Source of the DNA: Shimwellia pseudoproteus
Lineage (GTDB): Bacteria > Pseudomonadota > Gammaproteobacteria > Enterobacterales > Enterobacteriaceae
Direction of reading: 5' to 3'
NCBI RefSeq assembly: GCF_016415625.1
Contig: NZ_WBXP01000009.1
Span: forward strand, 45,546 to 109,545
DNA: 64,000 bases
Both the position numbers and the translations under genes were made by a program. Of this stretch, positions 45,074-55,831 are shown in pieces. A model generated the notes under the pieces. That model was not told the origin of the DNA. It did not search any database and worked only from the letters and a program-made list of their open reading frames with translations. How positions within the stretch are numbered: position 1 is the stretch's first letter; every line of letters begins with the position of its first letter.

Positions 45074-47656
45074 ATGCAAGAGCAATATCGCCCGGAAGAG
45101 ATAGAATCCCATGTTCAACAACAATGGGAAGAAAAGCGCACTTTTGAAGTAAAAGAAGACGAGAGCAAAGAGAAGTATTACTGCCTGTCAATGCTTCCCT
45201 ATCCTTCTGGCCGACTACATATGGGCCACGTCCGCAACTACACCATCGGTGATGTGGTTGCCCGCTATCAGCGGATGCTGGGTAAAAACGTACTGCAGCC
45301 CATCGGCTGGGATGCGTTCGGCCTGCCGGCGGAAGGCGCCGCGGTAAAAAACAACACCGCGCCGGCCCCCTGGACTTACGACAATATCGAATACATGAAA
45401 AACCAGCTGAAAATGCTGGGCTTCGGTTATGACTGGAGCCGCGAAATCGCGACCTGCAAACCGGAATACTATCGCTGGGAACAGAAATTCTTTACCGAGC
45501 TGTATAAAAAAGGGCTGGTATACAAGAAAACCTCGGCGGTGAACTGGTGCCCGCACGACAAAACCGTACTGGCCAACGAACAAGTTATCGACGGCTGCTG
45601 CTGGCGCTGTGATACCAAAGTAGAACGTAAAGAGATCCCGCAGTGGTTTATTAAAATTACCGACTACGCGGAAGAGCTGCTCAATGATCTGGATAAACTG
45701 GACCACTGGCCGGATCAGGTTAAGACCATGCAGCGTAACTGGATTGGCCGTTCTGAAGGGGTGGAAATCACCTTTGATGTTAAAGACAGCGACCAGAAAC
45801 TGACCGTCTACACCACCCGCCCGGACACCTTTATGGGTGCCACATATCTGGCAGTGGCCGCTGGCCACCCGCTGGCAAAACAGGCGGCGGAGACTAACCC
45901 GGAACTGGCGGCATTTGTTGACGAATGCCGCAACACCAAAATGGCCGAAGCCGATATGGCGACCATGGAGAAAAAAGGTGTTGCCACCGGTTTCTATGCT
46001 ATTCACCCGCTGACCGGGGACACTATCCCGGTCTGGGCGGCTAACTTCGTACTGATGGAGTACGGCACCGGGGCGGTTATGGCTGTGCCCGGTCACGACC
46101 AGCGCGATTACGAATTTGCCACGAAATACCATCTGCCGATCAAAGCCGTAATTCTGGCGGCGGACGGCACTGTGCCGGACCTCTCCAGCCAGGCCATGAC
46201 CGAGAAAGGCGTGCTGGTTAACTCCGGTGAGTTTGACGGTCTGGACTTTACCGCCGGCTTTAACGCCATTGCCGACAAACTGGCGGCCATGGGCGTGGGC
46301 GAGCGTAAAGTAAACTACCGCCTGCGCGACTGGGGGGTTTCCCGCCAGCGTTACTGGGGCGCACCGATCCCGATGGTGACCCTGGAAGACGGTACCGTGA
46401 TCCCGACCCCGGACGATCAACTGCCGGTTATCCTGCCGGAAGATGTGGTTATGGACGGTATCACCAGCCCAATCAAAGCCGACCCGGAATGGGCGAAGAC
46501 CACGGTTAACGGCCAGCCTGCGCTGCGCGAAACCGACACCTTCGATACCTTTATGGAGTCCTCCTGGTACTACGCGCGCTATACCTGCCCGCAGTATGAC
46601 AAGGGGATGCTGGACGCTGACGCGGCCAACTACTGGCTGCCGGTCGATATCTACATTGGCGGAATTGAACACGCCATTATGCACCTGCTCTACTTCCGCT
46701 TCTTCCACAAACTGATGCGCGATGCGGGCATGGTGAACTCTGACGAGCCAGCCAAACAGCTGCTCTGCCAGGGGATGGTACTGGCCGATGCGTTCTACTA
46801 CACCGGGGTTAACGGCGAACGCAACTGGGTTTCTCCGGTTGAGGCCATCACCGAGCGTGATGACAAAGGCCGTATTACCGCTGCCCGTGATGCAGCCGGC
46901 CACGAGCTGGTCTATGCTGGCATGAGCAAGATGTCAAAATCGAAAAATAACGGTATTGACCCGCAGGTGATGGTTGAACGTTACGGTGCCGATACCGTGC
47001 GTCTGTTTATGATGTTTGCTTCCCCGGCGGATATGACCCTGGAGTGGCAGGAATCGGGTGTTGAAGGGGCGAACCGCTTCCTGAAACGCGTCTGGAAACT
47101 GGTGTATGAGCACACCGCAAAAGGTGCCGCTGCGGCGCTGGATGTTGCGGCCCTGAACGAAGACCAGAAAGCACTGCGTCGCGATGTCCACAAAACTATC
47201 GCCAAAGTGACCGATGATATTGGCCGCCGTCAGACCTTTAACACCGCGATTGCGGCAATTATGGAACTGATGAACAAGCTGGCCAAAGCACCGCAGGAAA
47301 GCGAACAGGATCGCGCGCTGATGCACGACGCGCTGCTGACCGTGGTCCGCATGCTGTATCCGTTCACTCCGCACGTCTGCTTCACTATGTGGCAGTCACT
47401 GGCGGGTGCCGGCGACATCGATAACGCGCCGTGGCCGCAGGCTGACGAATCCGCCATGGTGGAAGACTCTGTTTTGGTGGTCGTTCAGGTAAATGGTAAA
47501 GTACGCGGCAAAATTACCGTTGCAGCAGACGCCACCGAAGAACAGGTTCGTGAACTGGCAGGCCAGGAACATTTGGTTGCCAAACACCTGGAAGGTAAAA
47601 CCATCCGTAAAGTGATTTACGTTGCGGGCAAACTGCTGAACCTGGTTGTGGGCTAA
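45074..47656 (+). CDS. leuS: Leucyl-tRNA synthetase
   Basis: Class I synthetase charging tRNA-Leu, 860 residues as in E. coli. HIGH motif in [14 protein letters not shown] near 40-52; a zinc segment [20 protein letters not shown]; the CP1 editing domain (about 220-420) with [13 protein letters not shown] and the T-rich hydrolytic site; the KMSKS motif in [13 protein letters not shown] near 617; C-terminal anticodon and tRNA-binding domains. First gene of leuS-lptE-holA-nadD. Confidence 0.98.
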   Translation: MQEQYRPEEIESHVQQQWEEKRTFEVKEDESKEKYYCLSMLPYPSGRLHMGHVRNYTIGDVVARYQRMLGKNVLQPIGWDAFGLPAEGAAVKNNTAPAPWTYDNIEYMKNQLKMLGFGYDWSREIATCKPEYYRWEQKFFTELYKKGLVYKKTSAVNWCPHDKTVLANEQVIDGCCWRCDTKVERKEIPQWFIKITDYAEELLNDLDKLDHWPDQVKTMQRNWIGRSEGVEITFDVKDSDQKLTVYTTRPDTFMGATYLAVAAGHPLAKQAAETNPELAAFVDECRNTKMAEADMATMEKKGVATGFYAIHPLTGDTIPVWAANFVLMEYGTGAVMAVPGHDQRDYEFATKYHLPIKAVILAADGTVPDLSSQAMTEKGVLVNSGEFDGLDFTAGFNAIADKLAAMGVGERKVNYRLRDWGVSRQRYWGAPIPMVTLEDGTVIPTPDDQLPVILPEDVVMDGITSPIKADPEWAKTTVNGQPALRETDTFDTFMESSWYYARYTCPQYDKGMLDADAANYWLPVDIYIGGIEHAIMHLLYFRFFHKLMRDAGMVNSDEPAKQLLCQGMVLADAFYYTGVNGERNWVSPVEAITERDDKGRITAARDAAGHELVYAGMSKMSKSKNNGIDPQVMVERYGADTVRLFMMFASPADMTLEWQESGVEGANRFLKRVWKLVYEHTAKGAAAALDVAALNEDQKALRRDVHKTIAKVTDDIGRRQTFNTAIAAIMELMNKLAKAPQESEQDRALMHDALLTVVRMLYPFTPHVCFTMWQSLAGAGDIDNAPWPQADESAMVEDSVLVVVQVNGKVRGKITVAADATEEQVRELAGQEHLVAKHLEGKTIRKVIYVAGKLLNLVVG

Positions 47657-47670
47657 GCACAGGAGGAAGT

Positions 47671-48276
47671 GTGCGCTATTTGTTCACCTTGTTTGTAAGC
47701 ATGGCGGTGCTGGTCACCGCCGGATGTGGTTTCCATTTACGTGGCTCCTCAACGGTGCCGCCGCAAATGCAAACCCTGATTCTGGATTCCGGTGACCCTA
47801 ACGGGCCGCTAACCCGTGCCGTACGCAACCAGTTGCGTCAGGATGGGGTGACTATTGTGGAAAACAGCACCGTACGTAAAGACATTCCGTCATTACGCAT
47901 GGGGGCCATGAGTATCGGCCAGGATACCGCGTCTATCTTCCAGGACGGGTATACGGCGGAATATCAGATGGTGATGGTGGTCAACGCGCAAGTGCTGATC
48001 CCGGGCCACGATATCTACCCGATCCAGGCCAAGGTTTACCGCTCCTACTTTGACAACCCGCAGCGTGCGCTGGCGAAAAATGCCGAGCAGGACATGATTG
48101 TCAATGAAATGTACACCCAGGCTGCCCAGCAGCTGGTGCGTAAACTGGCAGCGGTCCATGTTGCGGACGTAAAAGAAACCGAAGATAGGGAAAGCAATAC
48201 CAGTAATCCGGCCTCGGTTTCACAGCCGCAGGGACGGCTTTCCACCACACTTCCCGCAGACTCCAGCAGCCGATGA
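47671..48276 (+). CDS. lptE: LPS-assembly lipoprotein LptE
   Basis: Outer-membrane lipoprotein that plugs LptD in the LPS translocon; 201 residues (E. coli 193). The signal peptide ends in lipobox LVTAGC with the acylated Cys at 19. [26 protein letters not shown] and [10 protein letters not shown] are family-typical. A Ser/Thr-rich tail is a little longer than in E. coli. The start is a GTG at 47671 behind AGGAGGAA. It overlaps holA by 4 bp. Confidence 0.95.
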   Translation: MRYLFTLFVSMAVLVTAGCGFHLRGSSTVPPQMQTLILDSGDPNGPLTRAVRNQLRQDGVTIVENSTVRKDIPSLRMGAMSIGQDTASIFQDGYTAEYQMVMVVNAQVLIPGHDIYPIQAKVYRSYFDNPQRALAKNAEQDMIVNEMYTQAAQQLVRKLAAVHVADVKETEDRESNTSNPASVSQPQGRLSTTLPADSSSR

Positions 48277-49304
48277 TAAAGCTGTACCCGGAGCAATTAC
48301 GCGCGCAGCTCAGTGATGGGCTGCGCGCCGTTTATCTGTTGTTGGGTAATGACCCGTTGCTGTTACAGGAAAGCCAGGATGCTATTCGGCATACTGCGGT
48401 TTCCCACGGGTTTACCGAGCACCACACCGTGACGCTTGATCTCAGCACTGACTGGAACGCGCTGTTCGCCCTGTGCCAGGAATTAACCCTGTTCGCCAGC
48501 CGCCAGACGCTTCTGCTCCAGTTGCCGGATAACGGCCCCAATGCCACCATTGCCGGCCAGCTGGAGACCCTGGTCAGCCTGCTGCACGACGATCTGCTGG
48601 TTCTCTTTCGCGGTAACAAGCTGAGCAAGGCCCAGGAAAACCAGGCCTGGTACAAAGCCATTAACGACCGGGCGGTCCAGATCCCCTGTATCACCCCTGA
48701 GCAGGCCCAACTGCCCCGCTGGGTTCAAAACCGCGCCAGCCAGATGTCGCTCTCCATTGATGACCCGGCGGTGCAATTACTCTGCTACTGCTATGAAGGC
48801 AATCTGTTGGCCCTTGCCCAGGCCCTGGAGCGCCTGGCGCTACTCTGGCCGGACGGCAAACTTACCCTGCCCCGGGTAGAACAGGCCGCCAACAGCGCCG
48901 CGCACTTCTCCAGCTGGCACTGGGTTGATGCGGTACTGGCCGGGAAAACCAACCGCGCCCTGCATATCCTGCGCCAGCTCAGGCTGGAAGCCAGTGAGCC
49001 GGTGCTGCTGCTGCGCGCCCTACAGCGTGAGCTATTACAGCTGGTCAATCTCAAGCGCCAGTCCACCCGGATGCCGCTCAAGGCATTGTTTGACCAGCAG
49101 CGGGTGTGGCAAAACCGGCGAGTGCTGTTAACCGAAGCCCTTAACCGGCTCAGCAGTGAACAGCTGACCCAGGCAGTCCAGCTCCTCAGCCATGCTGAGC
49201 TGACCCTCAAACAGGATTACGGCCAGAGCGTACAGGATGAACTGGAGAGCCTGACACTGCTGCTGTGCAATGCCGGACTACCGGAAATATTTATCCATGG
49301 GTGA
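48273..49304 (+). CDS. holA: DNA polymerase III subunit delta
   Basis: Clamp-loader subunit that opens the beta sliding clamp; 343 residues as in E. coli. N-terminal [20 protein letters not shown] and the clamp-contact region [11 protein letters not shown] near 30, AAA+ domains without a Walker motif, and the C-terminal collar domain. The ATG lies in ATGA at the lptE stop. Its 3' end overlaps the nadD start by 8 bp. Confidence 0.96.
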   Translation: MIKLYPEQLRAQLSDGLRAVYLLLGNDPLLLQESQDAIRHTAVSHGFTEHHTVTLDLSTDWNALFALCQELTLFASRQTLLLQLPDNGPNATIAGQLETLVSLLHDDLLVLFRGNKLSKAQENQAWYKAINDRAVQIPCITPEQAQLPRWVQNRASQMSLSIDDPAVQLLCYCYEGNLLALAQALERLALLWPDGKLTLPRVEQAANSAAHFSSWHWVDAVLAGKTNRALHILRQLRLEASEPVLLLRALQRELLQLVNLKRQSTRMPLKALFDQQRVWQNRRVLLTEALNRLSSEQLTQAVQLLSHAELTLKQDYGQSVQDELESLTLLLCNAGLPEIFIHG

Positions 49305-49950
49305 GGGTCAGGCGTCATTACTGGCGCTGTTCGGCGGCACCTTTGATCCCATCCACTACGGGCATCTGAAACCGGTGGCGGCCCTGGCGCAGCAAATCGC
49401 CCTGCGCCATGTGATTATCATGCCTAACAATGTGCCCCCTCACCGCCCTCAGCCCCAGGCCAGCAGTGAGCAGCGCAAAATGATGGTCAGCCTCGCCATT
49501 GCCCGTAACCCGCTCTTTCAACTGGACTGCCGGGAGCTACAGCGCAGTGCGCCTTCTTTTACGGCAGATACCCTGGAAGAGATCCGCCAGGAAATAGGCT
49601 ACCGCCGCCCGCTGGCGTTTATTATCGGCCAGGATTCACTGCTGACGCTGCCGACCTGGAACCACTATTCACGCATTAATGCGCTGTGCCATTTGCTGGT
49701 CTGCCGTCGCCCGGGGTACCCGGTACAAATGAAAACCCCCGCCGATCAGGCGTGGCTGGATGCGCGCCTCACCCGCAACATTGACGATCTGCACCGCTTA
49801 CCCGGCGGCAAAATTTTCCTTGCCGACACCCCGCTGTATGATATTTCTGCCACCACCATCCGCGAGCGCCTTGAGCATGGGCAATCCTGTGCCGACCTGC
49901 TGCCCCCGGCGGTGATGCACTATATTATTGCCCAGGGCCTGTACCGCTAA
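49297..49950 (+). CDS. nadD: Nicotinate-nucleotide adenylyltransferase
   Basis: Adenylates nicotinate mononucleotide in NAD synthesis; 217 residues from this start (E. coli 213). The nucleotidyltransferase motif [12 protein letters not shown] is near residue 12 and the ISxTxxR-type motif is [11 protein letters not shown] near 185. [14 protein letters not shown] is conserved. The start at 49297 overlaps holA by 8 bp; the longer reading from 49270 adds residues not in the family. Its end overlaps the convergent cobD by 26 bp. Confidence 0.93.
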   Translation: MGEGQASLLALFGGTFDPIHYGHLKPVAALAQQIALRHVIIMPNNVPPHRPQPQASSEQRKMMVSLAIARNPLFQLDCRELQRSAPSFTADTLEEIRQEIGYRRPLAFIIGQDSLLTLPTWNHYSRINALCHLLVCRRPGYPVQMKTPADQAWLDARLTRNIDDLHRLPGGKIFLADTPLYDISATTIRERLEHGQSCADLLPPAVMHYIIAQGLYR

Positions 49951-51019
49951 GTACCTGCTGTAACGCCGCGATCAACCGCTGGTTCGCCACCGGGGACTTC
50001 ACCGCCACCCGGTAGTAGCGATAATCCAGCCCGGGATAATTCCCGCAGTGGCGGATCAAAATCCCCTGGGTTAACAGCGCCTCCTGCAGGGCCAGCCCCG
50101 CCACATCACAGCGCATAAATAAATAGTTGGCCACCCCTGGCCATACCGTCAGCCCCGGTAACCCGGATAATGCCTGATACAGCGCCGGGCGGGCGCTATT
50201 CAGCCAGTCAAATGTCGCCTGCTGGTAAGCGCCATCGCTGAGAATCACCTCCCCGGCCAGGGCGGCAAACGCATTGATGCTCCAGGGCTGCTGGCGCTGG
50301 CGCATCGCCGCCACCCCGGCAATATCGCCCGCCACCAGATAACCAAGACGTAACCCGGGGATGGCAAAAAATTTCGTCAGTGAGCGCAGCACCCAGACAT
50401 GGGGCATCTGCGCCAGATGGGGGATCATCCCCGGGCACTGGGGCAGGAAATCGAGGAAGGCTTCATCCATCACCAGAGCAATATCCAGCGCAGCGCAGCG
50501 CCGGGCAATGGCCAGCAGCAGATCCGCCTGCGGCAGCAGGCCGGTGGGGTTATTCGGGGTACAAAGGAACAGGCAATCCAGCCCGGGGTGCAGCGCATCG
50601 AGAATGCGCCCGGTCAGTTGCCAGCCGTCGGCTTCCCGCAGCAGATATTCGCTGATCCGACAGCCAGTATGCGCCAGGGCGCGCCGGTACTCGGCAAACC
50701 CTGGGATAACCACCATCGCGTGGCGCGGTGCCAGATGAGCCGCCAGGGCGAAAATCAGCGCCGTCTCCCCATTACCGGCCATCACCTGGCGCACATCCAC
50801 CCGGTGATGGGCCGCCAGGGCCCGGTGCAATGCCTGGTATTCCACATCCGGGTAGCGCTCTCCCAGGGCGAGATTTTCGGTAATTGCCTGGCGCAGCGAA
50901 TCCGGCATTCCCAGGGGGTTTATATTGGCGCTGAAGTCAAGAATCGCCTCTGGCGCCAGGCCATAGACGTCGGCCGCCTCGCGCAGATTACCGCCATGCA
51001 GGCTGGTTAGCCTTGCCAT
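49925..51019 (-). CDS. cobD: L-threonine-O-3-phosphate decarboxylase CobD
   Basis: PLP enzyme that makes (R)-1-amino-2-propanol phosphate, the linker of the cobalamin nucleotide loop. 364 residues, the same as Salmonella CobD, with shared stretches [46 protein letters not shown] and the PLP lysine in [17 protein letters not shown] near 215. The start at 51019 fits this N-terminus; the extension to 51106 runs into the cobC promoter region. Divergent from cobC. E. coli lacks this gene. Confidence 0.95.
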   Translation of the reverse strand: MARLTSLHGGNLREAADVYGLAPEAILDFSANINPLGMPDSLRQAITENLALGERYPDVEYQALHRALAAHHRVDVRQVMAGNGETALIFALAAHLAPRHAMVVIPGFAEYRRALAHTGCRISEYLLREADGWQLTGRILDALHPGLDCLFLCTPNNPTGLLPQADLLLAIARRCAALDIALVMDEAFLDFLPQCPGMIPHLAQMPHVWVLRSLTKFFAIPGLRLGYLVAGDIAGVAAMRQRQQPWSINAFAALAGEVILSDGAYQQATFDWLNSARPALYQALSGLPGLTVWPGVANYLFMRCDVAGLALQEALLTQGILIRHCGNYPGLDYRYYRVAVKSPVANQRLIAALQQVLSGTGPGQ

Positions 51020-51109
51020 ATCAGACCTCACAGAAACAACAGATAAAATGATAAACTGCCCGCGCAACGTTAGCGAATCACACCACCGAATAACTCCACG
51101 GGACAATCC

Positions 51110-51724
51110 ATGAACCTCTGGCTAATACGCCACGGTGAAACCGAGGCCAATGTCGCCGGGCTGTATAGCGGCATCAGCGAAACCCCGCTCACCCCCCGGG
51201 GTGAGCAACAGGCCAGCGCGTTACGCGCGCTGCTGGCGCCAATTCCCTTTGACCGGGTGATCACCAGTGAGCTCTCCCGGGCCGGGGCAACCGCCCGTCT
51301 GGCGCTGGCCGGCCGGGATCTTACCATGCAGCGCAATGGCCAACTGAATGAAATGAATTTCGGCCACTGGGAAATGCGCCATCACCGGGATCTGATCGCT
51401 GAAGGCAGTACTGAATACCAGGCGTGGTGCGATGACTGGCAGCATGTTATTCCCCCCGGGGGCGAAGGCTTTCAGGCATTCAGCCAGCGGATCCAGCAGT
51501 GTGTGGAGGCTCTGAAAGCCGAAAGCCAGCAGCATACCGCCCGCCATATTTTGCTGGTGAGCCATAAAGGCGTATTCGGGCTATTGCTGGCCCATCTGCT
51601 GGGGTTGCCCCCGGCGGCGATGTGGCGCTTCGCGATTGAGCAGGGCTGCTGGTCCCGGGTGGAATTGCACGGGGATTACGCGGTTTTGCGCACATTAAAC
51701 AGCCAGTGCCCCGCCAGCGCGTAA
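51110..51724 (+). CDS. cobC: Alpha-ribazole phosphatase CobC
   Basis: Histidine phosphatase that removes phosphate from alpha-ribazole-5'-phosphate (or adenosylcobalamin phosphate) late in B12 assembly; 204 residues. The catalytic [10 protein letters not shown] is at residue 4, NEMNFGHWE near 79, and the second His is in LLVSHKGV near 148. The 90-bp gap to cobD is too short for a cobalamin riboswitch and none is visible. Its presence with cobD implies working nucleotide-loop assembly. Confidence 0.94.
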   Translation: MNLWLIRHGETEANVAGLYSGISETPLTPRGEQQASALRALLAPIPFDRVITSELSRAGATARLALAGRDLTMQRNGQLNEMNFGHWEMRHHRDLIAEGSTEYQAWCDDWQHVIPPGGEGFQAFSQRIQQCVEALKAESQQHTARHILLVSHKGVFGLLLAHLLGLPPAAMWRFAIEQGCWSRVELHGDYAVLRTLNSQCPASA

Positions 51725-51776
51725 GGCTAAGCACAAGCCGGGGCACAGGTCATTCACACTTAGCCACCTTAACCCA

Positions 51777-51804
51777 TTGACACCACTTCTCAGGCTGTTA
51801 TTCT
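51777..51804 (+). promoter_or_regulatory. Probable rsfS operon promoter
   Basis: TTGACA (consensus), 16 bp, TATTCT. It would start a leader of about 180 nt that includes a GGTGGG/CCCACC hairpin near 51879-51897. Confidence 0.6.
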
Positions 51805-51989
51805 CCGCTGCCATAATGTGGTCCTTGTGCGCGTTTGAAACTGTTTTACAAAAATGGCGATGCAAACCAACGCCCGGGGTGGGATGATACCCCACCTCAG
51901 CAGCAGCCAGCATCTGGCTGTAGCGAACCGCTGTTCGTTGATCCGCTGAACCACACCACGCCAACTATTTATACCTGAAGGGGGAACAC

Positions 51990-52307
51990 TTGCAGGGTAA
52001 AACACTCCAGGATTTTGTAATCGACAAAATTGATGATCTTAAAGGCCAGGACATTATTGCTATTGATGTTCAGGGGAAATCCAGTATCACCGACCGTCTG
52101 GTTATCTGTACTGGCACATCAAGCCGCCACGTTATGTCTATTGCTGATCATGTGGTACAGGAGTGCCGGGCAGCCGGGTTATTACCGCTGGGTGTTGAAG
52201 GCGAGAGCGAAGGCGACTGGGTTGTCGTTGACCTGGGCGATGTCATGGTCCATGTCATGCAAGAAGATAGCCGCCAGTTGTACGAGCTGGAAAAACTCTG
52301 GAGTTAA
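51990..52307 (+). CDS. rsfS: Ribosomal silencing factor RsfS
   Basis: Binds uL14 on the 50S subunit and blocks subunit joining in starvation; 105 residues as in E. coli. [36 protein letters not shown] and the ending [11 protein letters not shown] identify the Iojap/RsfS family. The start is a TTG at 51990 behind AAGGGGGAA, also TTG in E. coli as I recall. 3 bp before rlmH. Confidence 0.95.
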   Translation: MQGKTLQDFVIDKIDDLKGQDIIAIDVQGKSSITDRLVICTGTSSRHVMSIADHVVQECRAAGLLPLGVEGESEGDWVVVDLGDVMVHVMQEDSRQLYELEKLWS

Positions 52308-52310
52308 GCG

Positions 52311-52781
52311 GTGAAACTGCAACTGGTCGCCACCGGCACGAAAATGCCGGACTGGGTGCAAACGGGGTTTTCTGATTATGTCCGCCGTTTCCCTAAAGAT
52401 ATGCCGCTGGAGCTGGTAGAAGTCCCGGCGGGGAAACGGGGTAAGAACGCCGATATCAAGCGCATTCTGGATAAAGAAGGGGAACTGATGCTGGAGGCTG
52501 TCGGCAAAGGTAACCTGATAGTCACCCTGGATATTCCCGGGAAACCCTGGGATACCCCGCAGCTCGCCGGGCAACTGGAGCGCTGGAAGCTGGACGGCCG
52601 GGATGTCAGCCTGCTGATTGGCGGCCCGGAGGGGCTTTCCCCGGCCTGTAAAGCGGCGGCGGAGCAAAGCTGGTCCCTCTCGCCGTTGACCCTGCCCCAC
52701 CCGCTAGTGCGGGTGCTGGTGGCCGAGAGTTTATACCGGGCATGGAGTATTACAGCTAACCACCCCTATCACCGTGAGTAA
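52311..52781 (+). CDS. rlmH: 23S rRNA pseudouridine-1915 N3-methyltransferase RlmH
   Basis: SPOUT methyltransferase that methylates pseudouridine 1915 in assembled 70S ribosomes; 156 residues (E. coli 155). The knot region [20 protein letters not shown] and [20 protein letters not shown] is intact, ending NHPYHRE. The start is GTG at 52311. Coupled to rsfS and 23 bp before mrdA. Confidence 0.97.
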   Translation: MKLQLVATGTKMPDWVQTGFSDYVRRFPKDMPLELVEVPAGKRGKNADIKRILDKEGELMLEAVGKGNLIVTLDIPGKPWDTPQLAGQLERWKLDGRDVSLLIGGPEGLSPACKAAAEQSWSLSPLTLPHPLVRVLVAESLYRAWSITANHPYHRE

Positions 52782-52804
52782 CGCATCAGGTAATTAAGCA
52801 GCGG

Positions 52805-54706
52805 ATGAAATTACAGAATTCTTTTCGCGACTATTCAGCTGAGTCGGCACTGTTTGTCCGCCGCGCTCTGGTTGCTTTTGTGGGCATCTTGCTGCTTACC
52901 GGGGTGCTTATCGCCAATTTGTACGCGCTGCAAATTATTCGCCACGACGACTACCAAACCCGTTCCAACGAAAACCGCATTAAACTGGTGCCTATCCCGC
53001 CCAGCCGCGGCATTATCTATGATCGCAACGGCACGCCGCTGGCCCTGAACCGTACTATCTATCAGATAGAAATGATGCCGGAGAAGGTCGACAACGTGCA
53101 GGCCACCCTTGACGCCCTGCGCCAGGTGGTGGACATCACTGACGATGATCTGGCTAATTTTAAAAAGGAGCGCGCCCGCTCCCACCGATTTACCTCAATA
53201 CCGATAAAAACCAACCTCAATGAAGTGCAGGTGGCCCGCTTCGCGGTGAACCAGTACCGTTTCCCGGGGGTGGAGGTTAAAGGGTATAAACAGCGCTATT
53301 ACCCGTATGGCTCGGCGCTGACCCACGTTATTGGCTACGTCTCGAAAATTAACGATCGCGATGTGGACCGCCTCGACAAGGCTGGAAAGCTGGCTAACTA
53401 CGCCTCAACCCACGATATCGGTAAGCTGGGCATTGAACGTTATTACGAAGATGTGCTCCACGGCCAGACCGGTTATGAAGAGGTTGAGGTCAATAACCGC
53501 GGCCGGGTGATTCGCCAGTTAAAAGAGGTGCCCCCCCAGGCAGGCCACGATATTTATTTATCGCTCGATCTGAATCTTCAGGCGTATGTTGAGACCCTGC
53601 TCCAGGGCAGCCGCGCCGCCGTGGTGGTGTCAGACCCACGCACCGGGGCAATCCTCGCACTGGTGTCCACCCCGAGTTACGATCCGAACCTGTTCGTCAA
53701 CGGTATCTCCAGCAAGCAGTACTCGGCGCTGCTCAAAGATCCGAATACCCCGCTGGTAAACCGTACCACCCAGGGGGTCTACCCGCCGGCATCCACCGTG
53801 AAACCTTATGTATCGGTATCGGCCCTCAGTGCCGGGGTTATCACCCGCAATACCTCGCTGTTTGACCCGGGCTGGTGGCAATTGCCTGGCTCTGATAAGC
53901 GCTATCGCGACTGGAAAAAATGGGGCCACGGCCGCCTTAACGTTACCAAAGCCCTGGAAGAATCGGCGGATACCTTTTTCTATCAGGTGGCCTATGACAT
54001 GGGGATTGACCGGTTATCCACCTGGCTGAGCAAGTTCGGCTACGGCAAGCTGACCGGGGTGGATTTGTCGGAAGAGTACCCCGGCAACATGCCCACCCGG
54101 GAATGGAAACTGAAACGCTTTAAGAAACCCTGGTATCAGGGGGACACTATTCCGGTGGGTATCGGCCAGGGTTACTGGACCGCCACGCCGATCCAGATGA
54201 ATAAAGCACTGATGATCCTGATTAATGACGGGGTGATCAAGGTGCCGCACTTGCTGCAAAGTACTGTGATTGACGGCAAAAAAGTGCCCTGGATCCAAAA
54301 AGATGAGCCGCCGGTGGGTGATATTCACTCCGGTTACTGGGAAATTGCTAAAGACGGGATGTTCGGGGTAGCCAATCGCGGCAACGGTACGGCGCATAAG
54401 TATTTTGCCAGTGCCCCCTATAAGATTGCCGCGAAATCCGGTACTGCTCAGGTCTTTGGCCTGAAAGCCAACGAAACCTATAATGCGCACCGCATCTCAG
54501 AGCGCCTGCGCGACCATAAACTGATGACCGCCTTCGCCCCGTATGATAGTCCACGGGTTGCGGTCGCCATTATTCTGGAAAACGGCGGCGCTGGCGCTGC
54601 CGTAGGGACCATCATGAGACAAATCCTCGATCATATTATGCTGGGTGATAACAACACCGTGCTGCCGGTAGAAAACCCGGCGCAAACCGCCGGAGAGGAT
54701 CAGTAA
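52805..54706 (+). CDS. mrdA: Penicillin-binding protein 2 (peptidoglycan transpeptidase)
   Basis: Elongasome transpeptidase that maintains rod shape; 633 residues as in E. coli. One N-terminal membrane span (about 22-44), a pedestal domain, then the transpeptidase domain with the active Ser in PPASTVKPY near 330, SAD in [10 protein letters not shown] near 384, and the KSGTAQ triad near 544. Partner RodA is encoded 2 bp downstream. Confidence 0.98.
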   Translation: MKLQNSFRDYSAESALFVRRALVAFVGILLLTGVLIANLYALQIIRHDDYQTRSNENRIKLVPIPPSRGIIYDRNGTPLALNRTIYQIEMMPEKVDNVQATLDALRQVVDITDDDLANFKKERARSHRFTSIPIKTNLNEVQVARFAVNQYRFPGVEVKGYKQRYYPYGSALTHVIGYVSKINDRDVDRLDKAGKLANYASTHDIGKLGIERYYEDVLHGQTGYEEVEVNNRGRVIRQLKEVPPQAGHDIYLSLDLNLQAYVETLLQGSRAAVVVSDPRTGAILALVSTPSYDPNLFVNGISSKQYSALLKDPNTPLVNRTTQGVYPPASTVKPYVSVSALSAGVITRNTSLFDPGWWQLPGSDKRYRDWKKWGHGRLNVTKALEESADTFFYQVAYDMGIDRLSTWLSKFGYGKLTGVDLSEEYPGNMPTREWKLKRFKKPWYQGDTIPVGIGQGYWTATPIQMNKALMILINDGVIKVPHLLQSTVIDGKKVPWIQKDEPPVGDIHSGYWEIAKDGMFGVANRGNGTAHKYFASAPYKIAAKSGTAQVFGLKANETYNAHRISERLRDHKLMTAFAPYDSPRVAVAIILENGGAGAAVGTIMRQILDHIMLGDNNTVLPVENPAQTAGEDQ

Positions 54707-54708
54707 TC

Positions 54709-55821
54709 GTGACCGATAATCCAAACAAACGCTCATTCTGGGAAAAGATCCACATTGACCCGCTCTTTATGCTGACCATCCTGCTGCTGCTGCTGTACAG
54801 CGCCCTGGTGGTCTGGAGCGCCAGTGGCCAGGACCCGGGCATGATGGAACGTAAAATTGGCCAGATCATGGGTGGCCTGGTGGTGATGATAGCCCTCGCC
54901 CAGGTGCCGCCGCGGATTTACGAAGGCTGGGCCCCCTGGCTGTATATTATCTGTGTGATACTGCTGGTGGCGGTTGATGCCTTCGGGGCAATATCGAAAG
55001 GCGCTCAGCGCTGGCTCGACCTCGGGGTGGTGCGCTTTCAGCCATCAGAAATTGCGAAAATTGCCGTGCCGCTGATGGTGGCGCGCTTTATCAACCGCGA
55101 TGTCTGCCCCCCAACCCTGAAAAACACCGCCATTGCGCTGGTGCTGATTTTCGTCCCTACCCTGCTGGTGGCCGCACAGCCTGACCTCGGTACCGCTATC
55201 CTTATCGCCGCATCCGGGCTGTTTGTGCTGTTCCTGTCCGGCATGAGCTGGAAGCTTATCGCCGTGGCGGTGTTGCTGGTGGCGGCGTTTATTCCGGTGC
55301 TGTGGTTCTTCCTGATGCACGACTACCAGCGCGCCCGGGTAATGATGCTGCTGGATCCAGAATCAGACCCGCTGGGAGCCGGTTATCATATTATTCAGTC
55401 AAAAATTGCCATTGGGTCTGGTGGCCTGCGCGGCAAAGGCTGGCTACACGGTACCCAGTCACAGCTGGAGTTCCTGCCGGAACGCCATACTGACTTTATC
55501 TTTGCGGTACTGGCGGAAGAGCTGGGGCTGGTTGGGGTTCTGGTGCTGCTGGCGCTCTATTTGCTGCTGATTATGCGCGGCCTGTGGATCGCCGCCCGGG
55601 CGCAAACCACCTTCGGCCGGGTGATGGCTGGTGGCCTTATGTTGATACTCTTTGTCTATGTATTTGTTAATATTGGTATGGTTAGTGGTATCTTGCCTGT
55701 CGTGGGTGTACCTTTGCCCCTGGTCAGTTATGGCGGATCGGCACTGATAGTGTTGATGGCCGGGTTTGGTATCGTGATGTCGATCCATACCCATCGAAAA
55801 ATGTTATCCAAAAGCGTATAA
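54709..55821 (+). CDS. mrdB: SEDS peptidoglycan glycosyltransferase RodA
   Basis: Lipid II polymerase of the elongasome, 370 residues, about ten membrane helices. SEDS stretches [29 protein letters not shown], the loop with [35 protein letters not shown] (given here by its ends SGGLRG and VLAEE), and [13 protein letters not shown] are all present. The start is GTG at 54709. Also named rodA. Confidence 0.97.
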   Translation: MTDNPNKRSFWEKIHIDPLFMLTILLLLLYSALVVWSASGQDPGMMERKIGQIMGGLVVMIALAQVPPRIYEGWAPWLYIICVILLVAVDAFGAISKGAQRWLDLGVVRFQPSEIAKIAVPLMVARFINRDVCPPTLKNTAIALVLIFVPTLLVAAQPDLGTAILIAASGLFVLFLSGMSWKLIAVAVLLVAAFIPVLWFFLMHDYQRARVMMLLDPESDPLGAGYHIIQSKIAIGSGGLRGKGWLHGTQSQLEFLPERHTDFIFAVLAEELGLVGVLVLLALYLLLIMRGLWIAARAQTTFGRVMAGGLMLILFVYVFVNIGMVSGILPVVGVPLPLVSYGGSALIVLMAGFGIVMSIHTHRKMLSKSV

Positions 55822-55831
55822 GAGGTGCGCA

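Noticed and set aside
45215..46903. 562-residue minus-strand ORF inside leuS
   Set aside because: A shadow frame of a strongly coding GC-rich gene; the composition is odd (rich in His, Gly, Val) and there is no domain or start signal. leuS is certain on plus.
51020..51109. Cobalamin riboswitch between cobD and cobC
   Set aside because: The 90-bp gap is far shorter than the ~200-nt aptamer and no B12-box is seen.
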